64,000 bases of DNA from Sceloporus undulatus. Taxonomy: Eukaryota; Chordata; Lepidosauria; Squamata; Phrynosomatidae. A program made the translations under genes and the position numbers. Position 1 is the first letter of the stretch. Every line of letters begins with the position of its first letter. Below the pieces are notes generated by a model that ran no database searches, was not told the origin of the DNA, and worked only from the letters and a program-made list of their open reading frames with translations. Below are positions 11,141 to 23,024 of this stretch, piece by piece. The DNA lies in NCBI RefSeq assembly GCF_019175285.1, contig NC_056527.1:119410101-119474100 (forward strand), written 5' to 3'.

Positions 11141-14100
11141 CCCCCGCGATTGTGCAAGCCTTTCCTCCTCTGCAGGGGGGCTCCCTGGTACTTTTCCATG
11201 CCCCCCCCCCGACCTCCCTCTGTGGGTCCCAGGAAGGAAGGCGGCCCTCTGCCCTTTCGGGGCCAAGGTTGGCCCCAGGGCAGCCTGGCTTGCCTCTCGG
11301 CCGGCCACCCCCACCTGGCCTCTTGGGAGGGGCACAAGAATGGCTCCCGCTGGCAGGCTGCCTTGGGCCCAGTGGGAGAGTCCCCTCTCTCACCACTTTC
11401 GGCTCCTGGGGAGCTGCCCCCAGCCTCTTTGGAAGCTTTTTTGGGGAGCAGGTTGGCTTGGGCGCCTTGGCCTCCCTGGGGCAAAGGGGAGGGGTCTTAG
11501 CCAGCCACCCCACTTAGGGCCACTTGGAGGGTCTGCCTTGGCCCCAGTGCCAGCCTTTTCTCTCCTCCAGCCCAAGGGAGCGATAAACAACAGAGTGGAG
11601 TCAGACCAATTTTCCACCCCCCAAAAACATTGGGCATGGCTTTTGCAAAAGGTGGGAGAGTGTACAGAGCAATGGGGGGGTATGAGATCGCCCTCCATGC
11701 CTCCCTTCTTTGGGTCAAAAAAGTGGGGCTGCCCCTCTAAAGCACTTGGCACAAGGGAACCATATTGTGGGGCACTGGCTCAGTTCAAGGGCTGCATTGG
11801 GAGAGTCTGCTTTCCTGGTTTCCTCCTATTGCAGGGCCAACTGTTGTCATCCGGAGTATTTCTTAGCCCTCTTTCTCATCCTCTTGAATTATTAGCAGAG
11901 GTTTGCCCCCAAAAGTGGCCTGAAAATGCAAAATGAAGCACCCTCCACATGCCCCCCAAGAGGCAATAAGTAACCGCCAGAGCAGAAGGCCAGGGGCCAG
12001 GCCAGAGCTCCTGGGGGCCTCTTGGTGGGCAAGTGGCCACCTAGCAAGCCCTAAGGCCCTCTGATCCAGGATCCGTCAGCCTCTGGCCAAGATCCACTGA
12101 GGGCCGGCCCAGATTCAGCTGGCTTCCCTTTTATGGGATCCAGTTTCCCTCCGGGGCCTTTCCCTTCCTCTCCCCATTTCTTTTCCATCCAGTTGGGAGT
12201 TTGTGTATATAGAGGGAGGGTCTTCCGCTTAGCCCACTTTCTCCACAGTTCTATAGGCAAAAGAAAGACAGTGCCAACAGTGCCAGCAGTTTGGGACAGG
12301 ACTTCCCTCCAAGCCCTGCGTTTCCCTGCTCTTTGGTCCCCATTTCTCCTCCCCTCCTCCTCCCTTCCCTCCTTCCTTTTAGGGCGAAAAAATGTTCCCA
12401 GGAGCGCAGAGTTTGGATTGCAAAGGGACTGGGCAGAGTTGCAACTGGGCCGCTTCCTCCCCTCTCTGTGTGTGTGTCTGGGGGGGGGGTGCATTTAGGA
12501 ATCTGGAAGGCCAAATTGGGAGTTTTTCTGGTTTCCTTTCAAAAAGCTGGGGGGGGGGAGACTTTGCCCCACTGACTTCTGCATTTCTGGGTAACTGTCC
12601 TCTCTCCCAATGGCTTAGGGTGACCTGTAAGTCGGAGCCATGCTTCCTTTTCCTCCACAATTTGGAAGCCCCCCCATGAAGGAATGACTGCTCCCAGTAT
12701 CCCCCCCAAGTCTGGGATGGGAGAACACACACACCCACACACCCGTGTGTCTGCCCATCCTGTGGGTCGTGTTTTCTCTCTGGGAAAGGGGACATAGAGA
12801 TGCAGCAGAGTGGTGGCCTTCTTTTTTGGCTGGGGGGGGGGGTCCTTGGATGAATGGAGCCCCCTCCCTCAACATGTGACCCTCTTGTTCACCCTCTCAG
12901 CCGGCGGAGGTGAACACTCGGGTGGGGAAGGACCAAGCAACCTGTTTGTCAATGGCCTGACGCTGGCGGGCAGAATGCTCCGTCATCCGGGACAGCCTCC
13001 ACACGGACGGGGAGTGCACCATGGACCTCCGGACGAAGAGTACGGGAGGGGCCCCCACCTTCAAACTCACAGCCGCATGACCAACAAGAGGAGTCGACAA
13101 CCAATTGGGGGGAGGGGGGCTTCATTTCCTTCCGGGCGCAAGAAGGAATCCATTTGGTCACTTGTTCTGTTTCTCTACTCTCTTTGGATGCCTTGTACTT
13201 GGGGTCTCATTTTTGGGGTTGGGGGAATCATTGCACTGAAAACCTACTTTTTCCTGACAGAAACCCATATTTGAGCACAAGGAGCAACTTACTTCGTGCA
13301 AAAACCTCTGGAGGAAACCAGTCTGTGTATTGGGCACAAGCAGATTTTCTCTGAAAGAGGAGCTGAAATGCAAAGCATCTCTGGTGCTCCCCTTTTCTCC
13401 AGGGAGGGGCTCTGGAGTGTCCAGGGCCCCCTTTTGGGTGCTCTCCTTCCTGGCAGCCATGAGGCTGCCTCTCCTCCCTCCTGCCCTCGCAGACCCATCT
13501 TTCTGGCAGCTGTTTGGGTTCCTTCCCTGAGGCTGCATTTCTCCTCCTTGCCCCCTCCCCACAACTGTGGCAGGGATCCTCTGTCCAGCGGAGGAACAAA
13601 CAAACAGCTGTGGCCTATCCAGGCAGAGGAGATAAGGCCAACCACTGTCCCAGCCTTTTGGGCAGCTGGACAAGGGGCCGTAAATCTTACAGAGGCAAAG
13701 CCAAGCCTCTGCCCAGGAGGGGAAGGACTGGCTGGCCGAGGGGAGGGGGCACAGCAATCTGGCATTGACCCCTTCCTTCCTCCCCCAGAACAGGACAAGC
13801 AGGGCAGAGGGAATGCATTGGCTCCCGTTGCCCTCTCCGTGGAGGCTTTCCCTCCTGAGCACTGGGAGGCCTTGTGAACTCAGCCAAAGGAGAGCGGGAG
13901 GGGGGAGTGTTTGGGCAAGGAGGAAGCCCTCATGCCCCCCCCCCCGCTGTCTCCCCTTGCTAAGCCTCTCCTTCTTCCCCATCCTGTCTGCTTCCTGCAT
14001 TTCGTAAAATAAACGCCGCTCAGGGCTGTCCATCTGAACTGACAAAGCCAATCCTATAGAATAAAAAGTCAATTTAAAACATACAATTAAAAATAATGGA

Positions 14101-14777
14101 AAAGCATTAAGACAAATTCAGGAGAAGAAATAAACAAAGTATATAATGGGAAAGTAGTTTAAAAACAGGACTCTTGGAAATGGCTTAGCACCCTTGGAAG
14201 AGTCCTTTCTATATATATATATATCATTTAAACCCTCTTTTTCATCTGTAAAGGGCAAGCTGGGAGGTGTCCAGACTAGCCTCTGGGGGCAGCTGTTAGA
14301 TTCAGATACCCCTCCCTTAAAAAGCCCTAGCAGCCCTCGAGAGGTGGTTGGGCGGCAACTCTCATCAGCCTGAATGGGCAGAGAGTGCTGGGAATTGCAG
14401 TCCATCAACCTCTGGGAGGCCTGTTCTTTGTCTATCCTTGCGCCAGGCTGTCTTTTGTTAAAAAGTGTATTTGATTAATATCCTGTTTTTCTCTTCCCCA
14501 AATGGGACTTGGAACAATTTAGTTTCCTGCTGGCCAGTGAAGTTAAGGTGGTGCCCCTGGCACTGGGTGCCTCCTTCCCTCTTGCATGGGGTGGACAGGT
14601 GGGTGGGTGTGCTTGCCACCTGTGTTTTCTGCTCTTACTCACCTGTCCCCCCCCCCCCCCCCCCCCCCCCCCCCTGCAGCGATAGTCCTGGTGATGGGCA
14701 AGGAGGGCGTCCACGGTGGCTGCGTCAACAAGAAGTGTTATGAGATGGCCAACCACTTGCGGCGGTCACAGTATTGA
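10395..14777 (+). CDS. PFN1: Profilin-1, three exons, with several apparent single-base losses
   Basis: Profilin-1 binds actin monomers, promotes ADP-ATP exchange on them, binds proline-rich proteins and phosphoinositides, and feeds actin to formins in the cytoplasm. Exons: 10395-10523, 12901-13092, 14680-14777. Exon 1 opens [20 protein letters not shown], close to human [20 protein letters not shown]. Exon 3 gives [26 protein letters not shown] and a stop. Exons 1 and 2 fit the family only if about three bases are missing in exon 1 (around 10475-10523) and about four in exon 2 (near 12935, 12967-12975 and 13076). With these the phases close exactly and give about 141 residues against 140 in human. 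Introns, acceptors and a poly(A) signal are present, so it is not a processed copy. The losses sit in GC-rich runs, so I infer assembly error. The exon 2 donor (A|GTCGAC) is weak. Convergent with RNF167. Confidence 0.93.
10524..12900 (+). other. PFN1 intron 1
   Basis: GC-rich and strongly C-skewed on the plus strand between about 10920 and 11060, where C-runs of 8 to 10 alternate with TCCTCC. Several long open frames on both strands (for example plus 10020-11936) cross the start codon and exon 1 donor and are by-products of CpG-rich, stop-poor sequence. No other exon is seen. Confidence 0.7.
14213..14224. repeat. (AT)n microsatellite in PFN1 intron 2
   Basis: Six AT units. Just upstream (14025-14135) lies an AT-rich, A-run-bearing remnant that may be an old LINE tail. 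Confidence 0.7.
14647..14674 (+). repeat. Uninterrupted C28 tract at PFN1 intron 2 acceptor
   Basis: Twenty-eight consecutive C residues stand directly before CTGCAG, the acceptor of PFN1 exon 3, and so replace the usual mixed polypyrimidine tract. The minus strand is a G28 run, able to form G-quadruplexes. The exact length is uncertain because long homopolymers are poorly resolved. Confidence 0.9.
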
Positions 14778-15225
14778 CCATTCATCACGCCCCTTCTCCC
14801 TCTTTCTCTTTCTCTCTCTCTTTGCCTTGTCCCGCCTGTGGTACTACTGATGGAACAACGGTGAAGGATGTCCAAGGTGGCTGCGATGGGCCCCGGGCCC
14901 CCCGTCTGTGACCATTGTGGGACCCCCCGGCGCCGGATTCGCCGCGTTATTCCTCCTCCTCCTCCTCCTCTCTGCCTGCCCCAGTGCTCACCCCTTGCGC
15001 CCATCGCTCCCTTCCTGCCTTCTCCCTGTTTCTACCATTTTTGTTCCAACCCTCTCCCCACTTTTCCAGTTCTTCTCTCTTTTTTTGCCATTTTTTTCTA
15101 TCACACAAACACAAGAAAATCCTTATCGCTGCCAAATTTTCTGGTTGTTACAAGGTGTAGTTTTTTTGGTTAAGAAAACTATATTGGAACAAGAAAAAAA
15201 ATAAACAAATTGAAGTTGTAAAGTG
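14778..15225 (+). other. PFN1 3' untranslated region
   Basis: It follows the TGA at 14775-14777, is CT-rich in its first half and T-rich later, and ends at a canonical poly(A) signal. Length about 0.44 kb. Confidence 0.75.
15200..15205 (+). terminator. PFN1 poly(A) signal AATAAA
   Basis: Canonical hexamer followed 15-40 bases later by a GT-rich block (about 15217-15243), the normal cleavage and downstream-element arrangement. Confidence 0.85.
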
Positions 15226-15634
15226 TGTGTGGAGGTGCGTTGTCATCTTGGGCTGCTGTCTTCTCCAGATGGTGCCAGAGCATCCTCCTCCTCTTCATGT
15301 ACAAAGGGATGGGGGGCCCTAGTGCAGTTCCCCAAAAGGAAGGCCCCCTTTCCTGACGCACCCAGCTGATTCTAGGAGCAGAGACCTGGAAAGCAAGCAA
15401 TCAAGCCAGGCAATAGGTCAGAACTTACAAGGTGTAAGTTCATTCATGTGTGTCTGCATTCCAGTTCCCTGTCTGCATATGGGGATGCCAAGCATTTCAT
15501 TGGGTTTTCTTAGGCAAGGAATTGCCAAAGGTGGTTTTGCCAGTTTCTTCCTCTGAAATATAACCTACAGCACCTGGTATTTGTTGGTCTTTCATCCAAG
15601 TTCTGTTTAGCCTCCAAGAGCAGACAAGATCTGG

Positions 15635-15640
15635 TGCCTG

Positions 15641-15673
<33 letters not shown>

Positions 15674-15862
15674 GCGCCTTCAAGTCATTTCCAGTTTATG
15701 GTGACTTTATCCCAAGTTTTCTTATCAAGATTTGTTCAGAGGGGGTTTGCTACCATTGACTTCCTTTGAAGCTGAGAGAGTGGGACTTGGAGACATCCAT
15801 GGCTCAGTGGGAATTTAAACCCTGGTCTAAGATTCTAGTCCAACCTTCAAATGACTACACCA
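15635..15862 (-). mobile_element. tRNA-derived SINE, lizard type, minus orientation
   Basis: Starts with a (GTT)n tail (15640-15672) and the 'TGCGCCTTCAAGTCATTTCC' block, then the GAGGCTGAGAGAGTG-like block, and ends with the tRNA-like head (reverse complement of 'TACACCATGCTGGAC'). Full-length family member; the exact subfamily is not assigned. Confidence 0.85.
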
Positions 15863-15877
15863 TGCTGGACATGTAGG

Positions 15878-16040
15878 CCTGTTGTTGTGTGCCTTCAAGT
15901 CCCCAAGGTGAACCTATCTTGGGGTTTTCTGGGCACGTTTTGTTTGGAGGAGATTTGCCTTTGCCTTCCTCTGAGGGGTTTCGTGGCAGAGCAAGGCCAT
16001 TGGACCCTGGTCTCCATAGTTGTAGTCCAACCTCACTGGT
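15878..16040 (-). mobile_element. tRNA-derived SINE, second copy, partly deleted
   Basis: Same family and orientation as the preceding copy: GTTGTTGTGTGCCTTCAAGT, then TTGGGGTTTTCT and CTTCCTCTGAGG blocks. The head is truncated. Confidence 0.8.
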
Positions 16041-16084
16041 TCTCATTTTGGCCCTACAAGTTCATTAGTAAAATATCATTGATA

Positions 16085-16220
16085 AGAGTTGTTTAAAAAG
16101 TGATGAAATAAGCTATATTTCTACTTATTAATGAATCTGTAGTTTTTAATCTGTACTGTATTGGTTTTACATACGTTTAAGCTGCCTTGAGTCCCATTAC
16201 TGAGAGAAAGGTGAAATAAA
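16085..16220 (+). mobile_element. LINE/SINE tail remnant (L2-like)
   Basis: The 'GCTGCCTTGAGTCCCATTAC' to 'AGGTGAAATAAATAAT' segment matches the common reptile 3' tail that ends in a near-ATT repeat. Class assigned from memory of the motif only. Confidence 0.5.
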
Positions 16221-16496
16221 TAATCTGCAGTGTTGGAAAGTCTTGAGACGCTGTAAACTTTGGCGAGAGTAACTTGCCCTACAATTTGGCTCACTTACGG
16301 GACTCAAATGGCCTGCAAAAGAACTGAGCAAAACAGAAGCACCAGGAGAGGAAGAAAAGGAACAAAGCAATTCCCTTTTTTCCTTGCTTGCTCTCGCTGC
16401 CAGTGAGAGGGCCTGGATCCATTGCTCCAATTGCACCTTTGGTAAACCAGCTGTGGGATGGGGGCATGAGTGCCATGGGGGAGGGTGGGCTCCCTT

Positions 16497-16603
16497 TTTT
16501 GTGGGGGGTCTTTAAACGGAGGCTGGGTGGGCATCTCGGGAGTGTTTTAGGTGGCAGAATAGGTTTGACTGTATGACCCCTGGGGTCCTATGATTCTGTA
16601 TGT
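16497..16603 (+). mobile_element. CR1 3' end, plus orientation
   Basis: Ends with the typical CR1 tail (tgactgtatgacccctgggg, then cctatgattctgt). Short 5'-truncated copy. Confidence 0.75.
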
Positions 16604-17620
16604 CATGCACTCTTCCAATATCCCCCCCCCCACCACCAATTTGATCTGAGGCTTGCTGGTGGACCCATAAAGGGGTCTTGTCCTCTCTCTGTACCTGGGG
16701 TCAAGGGGGGCCTTGCTGCCTGGGAGGCAATCGGATGATGCCTTCCCTTGCTCTGAGATCCAGAGCCGGATATTGGGGGGGAGGGAGAGAAGAGACAATG
16801 GCTGAGCAAACAGGAGTGTGTGTATGTTGGGGAAGACAGAGAGTGTCCTGTTCCCCAGAGAACAATGGCTGGTGTGCCACGGAGCAGCCATTGTCCTTCC
16901 AAGCAAGGGCTCTGGCCCTTCCATACCTCCCTGGATGGTGCCAGCGCATGGGAGGAGGAGGAGGCCTAGGAGCCACACCAAGTTAAACAGCTGGGCTGGC
17001 CTGCAAAGCAGCTGCCCTCCTCTCCTCCTGGTGCCAGGGAAGCCTGGCACAGGGCCCCATCCTAGGAGAGAAGAAGACATACACCCTGAGTAGTCCAACC
17101 CTATTTCTTGGACTGCAGCGCCCAGAATCCCAACGGTGGCCCTTGGGGGCAGGCCTTGGGAAACTGCCACTGGGGTCAAGTGGGGTGCCCTGCTTTCCTT
17201 GGTTGCAATGCTCTCCTTTGGGGGGGATGAAGGGAGCCAAGGTCCCAAAAGGGAGGCGAGCTACTGCTTCCAGGCCTGGGGAGGACCTCTATGCTGCCTC
17301 TGCTCTTGCTGAGTGCCTCCTTCCCATTCCTGGCTCCTTCCAGACAAGGCACAAAGTCCAAGCGTGGCCAAGCCCAGATGGCAAACAAAATGGGTCAGGC
17401 GTGACTCAGGCCGGGCGGCGGCACTTGCTAGGCCTTGGCTTGTGGCTGGGAGCCTCCCTGGCCAGTGAGTGGGCCAGGGGCCGCCAGTTCACCATCACCG
17501 CTGCCTGAGGCTTCTTCTTGGGGCCAGGGTGTCCCTTGGTGGCATGGCTCAAGTCCTTCCTCCCCTCTGGCACCTTCCAAGGTAGACTCATACAGCTGTA
17601 CAGCTGGCAATGTGTCCCAA
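16604..17620. other. Unassigned intergenic sequence
   Basis: No exon-like frame with splice sites and no clear repeat, apart from a poly-C run at about 16621-16630 and a short 'ACTGCAGCGCCCAGAATCCC' motif near 17113 of the kind found in the dispersed MITE-like repeats of this window. Confidence 0.45.
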
Positions 17621-17624
17621 TGGT

Positions 17625-17815
17625 TTTCGAGTGTTGGGACGAGGGCACTGGGAGACCACGCTCCAAATCCCCACTTGGGCATGGAAACACACTGGGCAAG
17701 CCACGCTCTCAGCCTCAGAGGAAGGCAAGGGCAGCCACCTCTCTGAACAAATCATGCCAAGAAAACCCCAGCATAGCTCACCCCAATTTGGAAAGGACAT
17801 GAAGACACACAAGAA
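17625..17815 (+). mobile_element. tRNA-derived SINE, plus orientation, degraded
   Basis: Contains the reverse-orientation blocks of the same SINE family: 'CTCTCAGCCTCAGAGGAAGG', a 'GCCAAGAAAACCCC' block and an AAGACACACAAG-like tail. Confidence 0.7.
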
Positions 17816-18179
17816 ATCCCCAGCGTGGCTATCGAGTCTGACTCTGAAACCCACACAGGAACCCATCTTCCCTAAGGTTTACTCATGACTGGGCTGATAG
17901 GAGCTGTAGTCCATCCCTGGAGCAGTGGCTTTCCATCATTGAAAGAGAACATCTGTAATCTCCCAAAGGGGTCAAACAGCTCTTTCCCCTGAGGAATGTT
18001 TTCAGTGTTTAGCTGGACAAGACTGATGGGAGTTGTAGTCCACTACTGGAGAGTGCAGGACAGGTAAGGCTCTACTTTGAGGACTAAGCTGAGTGTTTGG
18101 GGGGGGGGGAAGAGAAGAAAGTGGAACTTGGTTTCCTGCAAAGTGTGTTTTCCGTCCCTGAAAAAGACAACTATGGACA

Positions 18180-19811
18180 CCAGTCATTCATTTAAACCAT
18201 TTTTAATTGACTGCCCCAAAGGGCTACAACGACTCCCCTCCCCCAAAACCACCCCCAGCCCCACTGTCAGTCCCTCCTTCCAGTTCTCCAAATATCCAGG
18301 GGCCCCTTTCATGGGGAGGGGGTGAAATCCTGGAGCCACAGCCCCTTCCCCCCATTCTTTACAATACTCTGTCCATAGAAATAAAAAGTCCTTTACAGTA
18401 CAAACTCTATTCCCAAAGGTGCTCAGTAGAAGGCAGAGGAGAGACAGCAGCAATGCCGGTGGGTGAGTGGGGGGCACAACAGCAGCCCCCCAAACTCCCT
18501 GGAAAAAGAGAGGGCCCCAATCCTGCTTCGTCCAGCACCCACATGCCAATGCAAGGGGGGAGGGTCCGTTAAAAATTATTTGGGGGCATTCCTGCCCACC
18601 CCCCATTTGCTGCATATGGGGTGGCGGCTGCCAGAGTGTGCCCATTTTTACAGCAACCAAAAAGTAAGTAGTGTTAGCAAGTCCAAGGAGGGGGACCCTG
18701 GAGCAGTTGTACATTTGTGGCGGGGGGGGGGGGATACAGATGAAGGGTGCAGACAGAAGGGGGGATATTTGAGGGGTTCCTCAGCCATGTTACAAAATGA
18801 GTGACACGACCACCTTGCCCTCCGCTTCCATGGCACAGAACCAATGTGCAAAAGTGCAAGGGGCATGATGGCGACGGTGGTGGTGAGGAAGGCATCTAAA
18901 CATTTTTTTGCCCCAACTGCTAGTCAGCCCTGAAGGCCAGGACCTCTTTCTCTCTGTGTGTGCATGCTGTGGGGGCCCCATACTTTCCTTCCTCACTCCA
19001 GGTGTAAATGCGCTTGCTCACAAATGAACACCCCAGTCTCTGCTTCCTTACCTGGGAACGCCAGCACCGCTGCATGTCTCCCTCCAAGTGCCTCCACCAT
19101 TCTTCATCCAGCACCTGGCCAACACCTGCCCCCCCAGACTGCACCCCCTAAATCGTAAGCTCAGCCCTGCAGCCCTTTTTGACTCTGGGGGTCTCCACTG
19201 TGACCTACAAGATTAGCCCCCCCTCCCAAGGCTAAGGAAGGAAGGAGTGAAACCTTTCCTAGGGAAAGGGAGCACCAAGGGGGGTGGGAGACACTCCCCA
19301 AATGGCTGTCTCCCCCCCCCCCGGAAGCCAGGGCCACCAGGACATGGACCCCATTGCCATTGCCTGGCCTCGGGAGACCAGATTTTGGCCCTTTTTATTT
19401 CCTTTCTGCAAAGGGTTCTGCAACCTCAGGCACAGAGAAATGCTGCACTTTCACATCCCAATTCCCACAGAGCTTTTTTGGGGGGAGGGGGACTGGTGGC
19501 AGCAGTGAGAGTCAAAGGGGCAGCCACCACCTTCTTCTCTCCCCCCAAAAAGGGGTTACCTACTCCCTCTCCCACCTGGCTGGTCCCCAAAGAGGGGGGT
19601 CATGGTGCCCCCCCACTCTAAAATGCTACTCGCCCCTCCCTGCACCCAGAAAAGTTAAAAAATATATTGGAAGCTCAGTGGTAAAAAGCAGGAGGAAGGG
19701 GGGATCAGCCCCGATCCACCAATGCCTCCCTTCTCCATCTGAGGCTGGGGGGGGAGCAGAAAATGGAGGACAGGGAAGACCAGGGCTGCAGGAGGATGGG
19801 TTTGGAGGGCC
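18180..19811 (-). other. RNF167 3' flank and presumed 3' untranslated region
   Basis: Sequence downstream of the RNF167 stop at 19812. Candidate minus-strand poly(A) hexamers are AATAAA (19394-19399) and ATTAAA (18198-18203); neither has a compelling downstream element, so the transcript end is unresolved. The region has several G-runs (about 18100 and 18721) and C-runs (about 19313). Confidence 0.4.
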
Positions 19812-22276
19812 CTAGACCAGCAGCGGACTCTGGTCGCTCTCGGCCGACTGTCTGCCCCCCTCCAGGAGGCCGTGGGGCATGCCAGAGGGTGGGGAGTGTG
19901 CCATGCTGCCGAAGGAAGGGGGGCCCGGGGCCACAGTGGGAGAGGGGCGCAGCAAGGGAGTGCGCTCTGAGTCTCGGCTCCCCTCTTCTTCCTCCTCTTC
20001 CTCCTGATGCTGCTGCGCGTGCATCTGCGCCGGACCCTCGCCTTCTTCCTCGTCCTGAGTGGCGGCTGGGCTGTGGATGGTGCCCTCCTCCCCTTCCGAG
20101 TCCGAATCCTCTGGGGAGCGGAGGACATGCTGCTTGCAGACGGGGCAGGTCTTCTTGGTCTGCGTCAGCCACGGATCCACGCACTTGCAGTGGTATGCTA
20201 GGAGAGGAAGGAAGGAAGGAGCAAGGCTCAGCAAAGACACTCAGGACAAATCAACTGACCATAACATGGAGAAACTTATTGCTGGACAGATCCCCAAGGG
20301 TCATCCATCCCAACCCCAGATGGGGCAGGAATACTTTACTAAAACACCACTGATTTAAAACAGTATAAAAGCTTTTGTAGGGGAGCAAAGGCAACCCCCT
20401 GAGCTCACGAGTGGGAACAGCCCTGCACTTCGGATGTGGTTGTACTGCAGCTCCCAGCATTCCTTACTGCTGGGAGTGGCAGTCCCCCAATGCCTGCCTG
20501 CTTTCCTATCACGGCTGAGAGACAGATTGCACAGCCCAGAAGCCCCGGCACTTCCCGTAAAGGATTCTGGGAGTGCCAGTGCGGTCATGGCTCTGCTGGG
20601 GCATGGTCATCTCTTGGTGTTCATTCTGGCCCAACGGGCTCATGCTCCCCTCCCTTGACTGGCGTCCTGCGCGTCCTTACCGTGAGCGCAAGGGAGGATG
20701 CGCAGGCGCTCCCCGTCCTCGTACTCCTCCAGGCAGATGGCGCAGACGTCGTACTCATCCCCTGGGGACAGAAGGGGGGCAGAGGGAATGAACAGGGGGT
20801 GCAGACATAGATGCAGACCCACATCGTCCTGCCCTGCCCAGCCACGGCCCCCACAACAACAACAACACCAGAGCTTGGGAAATTCTAACTACAACTCCCA
20901 GAATCCTCTCATGCAGCCTGTCTTGGGAGTGGGGTGTCCTGGGACTTGTACCCCCCCATAAACACACAAAGAGGGGATTTTTCCAAGCTCTGTACCCCCA
21001 TGGTGCTGAGAAGGTGGCACCAATGGAGCCCCCAGCCCCATGGGGACCCTGCATGGCACCCCTAGAAGAGGGGTCTTCTATGGGCAAGGTGGAGGTTTTA
21101 ATTTGGGGGGAATAGGAGGGGGGAGACTGACTGGAAGGAACATTGGGGGGTGGGATGGGGGATGCATTTTGGGGGACAGCAGAGAGGGAATGAGAGTTAA
21201 GTGTGCGTATGTGGGAAGGCATCTAGCAAAGTTTGGCAAAGTTACTTTTTCCCCTTTGGACTCCCTCCTCTGTTCTCAGTGACCCCAAGCCCCCTTCTTA
21301 ATGCTGACTAGAGAAGACTCACTGAATTCAAGGGGTTTACCTACGTGTTGCCTGACCCTACAGACAGATGGGGGCTAAGCGACTGGGTTCCATTTATTTG
21401 ACTTTCTCCCAACAAGTTATAAAAAAAAAGGTTAAATAAGGCATGCTATTAAAAGACCATTAACTTTTTATCAAAGAAGAAGCAGGAGTTTAAAAACACC
21501 AAGAGTGGAGGGGGAAATGCATTGCATGCGCCGTGTGCGGGGCAGAGGGCGCGAGGGGTGCTTTGTGTGCTTGCGGGTGCCGTGGGGGACTGGTGGGTCC
21601 CCCTGGCCTGCTTGCCGGCTGGCTTGCTTCCTCCTCCTGGGCCTCTCAGCTTCAAAAACAGGAAGCCGGGCGGTGGAGGGGTGGGTGGCCTTCCTCACAG
21701 AAGTGGTGGCGGCAGCAGCAGCAGTGAAGGGAAGTGGTCAGAGGGGCGGCAGCAGACTCCGCGCAGCAGCAGCAGCAGCAGCAGTGCCTTATAAGGCAAA
21801 GAGTTGCAGCAAGCAGCAGAAGCAGAGCCACAGCTTCCTCTTGGTCTTAGTCAGCCCCAGAAAGGGAAGAAAAGAGAGAGAGAGAACAGGGGAGGAGGAG
21901 GAGGAGGAGGAGGAGGAGGCCTGGCCAGTCCCCTGCCCCACTGCATGCCCCACATCTAGCCCTGGGAAGGGAGCAACAGCAGAACTGGTGTGGTTGCTGC
22001 TGCTGCGTGCCTTCCAGCTGTTTGCAACCGATCATGGGATTTTCCTGGCAGGTTTTCTCCAAAGAGGCTTGGCCACCCGGCCCTGCTTCCTCTGAGAAGA
22101 GCAGGAAGGTCGCCCAGGGCTAGATTTGAACCCCGGTCTTCCAGAATCTAGCACTCAAGACCATGACGCCGCACCAGTTACGTTGGCATGCGCCTCCCAC
22201 GCATGGCAACCCGTTCCTAGGGTTTTTGTTTTGGCAAAATTTACTCAATGGCCCTCAATGACACACACACACACAC

Positions 22277-22316
<40 letters not shown>

Positions 22317-22991
22317 TGACTTGCCCAGTGGGTTTCCAAGGCTGAGACGGGATTTGAACCCTGCTCTTCCAGAAACCTAAGCCTACAGTCAAAGCATTGC
22401 ATCACATTGGCTGGATAAAATAAAGGGTTGTGTTATTCGGAGGCGGTTTGCCATGGCTTTCATCTGAGGCTGAGAGAGTGTGACTTGGCCAAGGGCACCA
22501 CGGGGGTTTCCATGGTCAAGCAATGGGGATTTGAAACCTGGTCTTCAGAAGGATCTAGCCCTCTGCCCCCCAAAATGGCTGAAAAGGTTGGTTGGGGCCA
22601 GGGTCTGGGAAATTTCCTTTTTTTGGACTGCAACCCCCAGAATCCCCCAGCCAGCGTTGCTGGTTGGGGGATTCTGGGGGCTGCAGTCCAAAAAAGGAAC
22701 TTTCCTCTGCCCTGATCCAAAGTTGGTGAATAGCCCATGTGACATGTGCCCACCACTCCCTAATGCCTGAGGCTTTGAGTTCGAATCTCTGCCGCCCCAG
22801 ATAAGACCCCTTTGTCTGAAGCCTTGCCTCCTCCACACGCCCATCTCTCCCTCTCTTTTTAAACGTTACGTTTATTTAATTTGTGCAAATGGGGCAAGGA
22901 CCGTGACCCACAACGTCTTTTTAAGGCCAGGGAAAAAAGGGGAGAGAGTGGCAAGGAAAGAAAAACATATACTGTATATATATATATACAT

Positions 22992-23024
<33 letters not shown>

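Noticed and set aside
10769-11513. Antisense Gly/Arg-rich open frames in PFN1 intron 1
   Set aside because: Two frames overlap each other on the same stretch, with no splice signals or domain, and reflect the C-rich repeats.
10020-11936. A 638-codon plus-strand open frame over the PFN1 promoter, exon 1 and intron 1
   Set aside because: It passes through the promoter and the exon 1 donor, is Pro/Arg/Ser-rich low complexity, and is a by-product of GC-rich stop-poor DNA.
10395-14777. PFN1 as a processed pseudogene
   Set aside because: Both introns, CpG promoter and poly(A) signal are present and the synteny is conserved.
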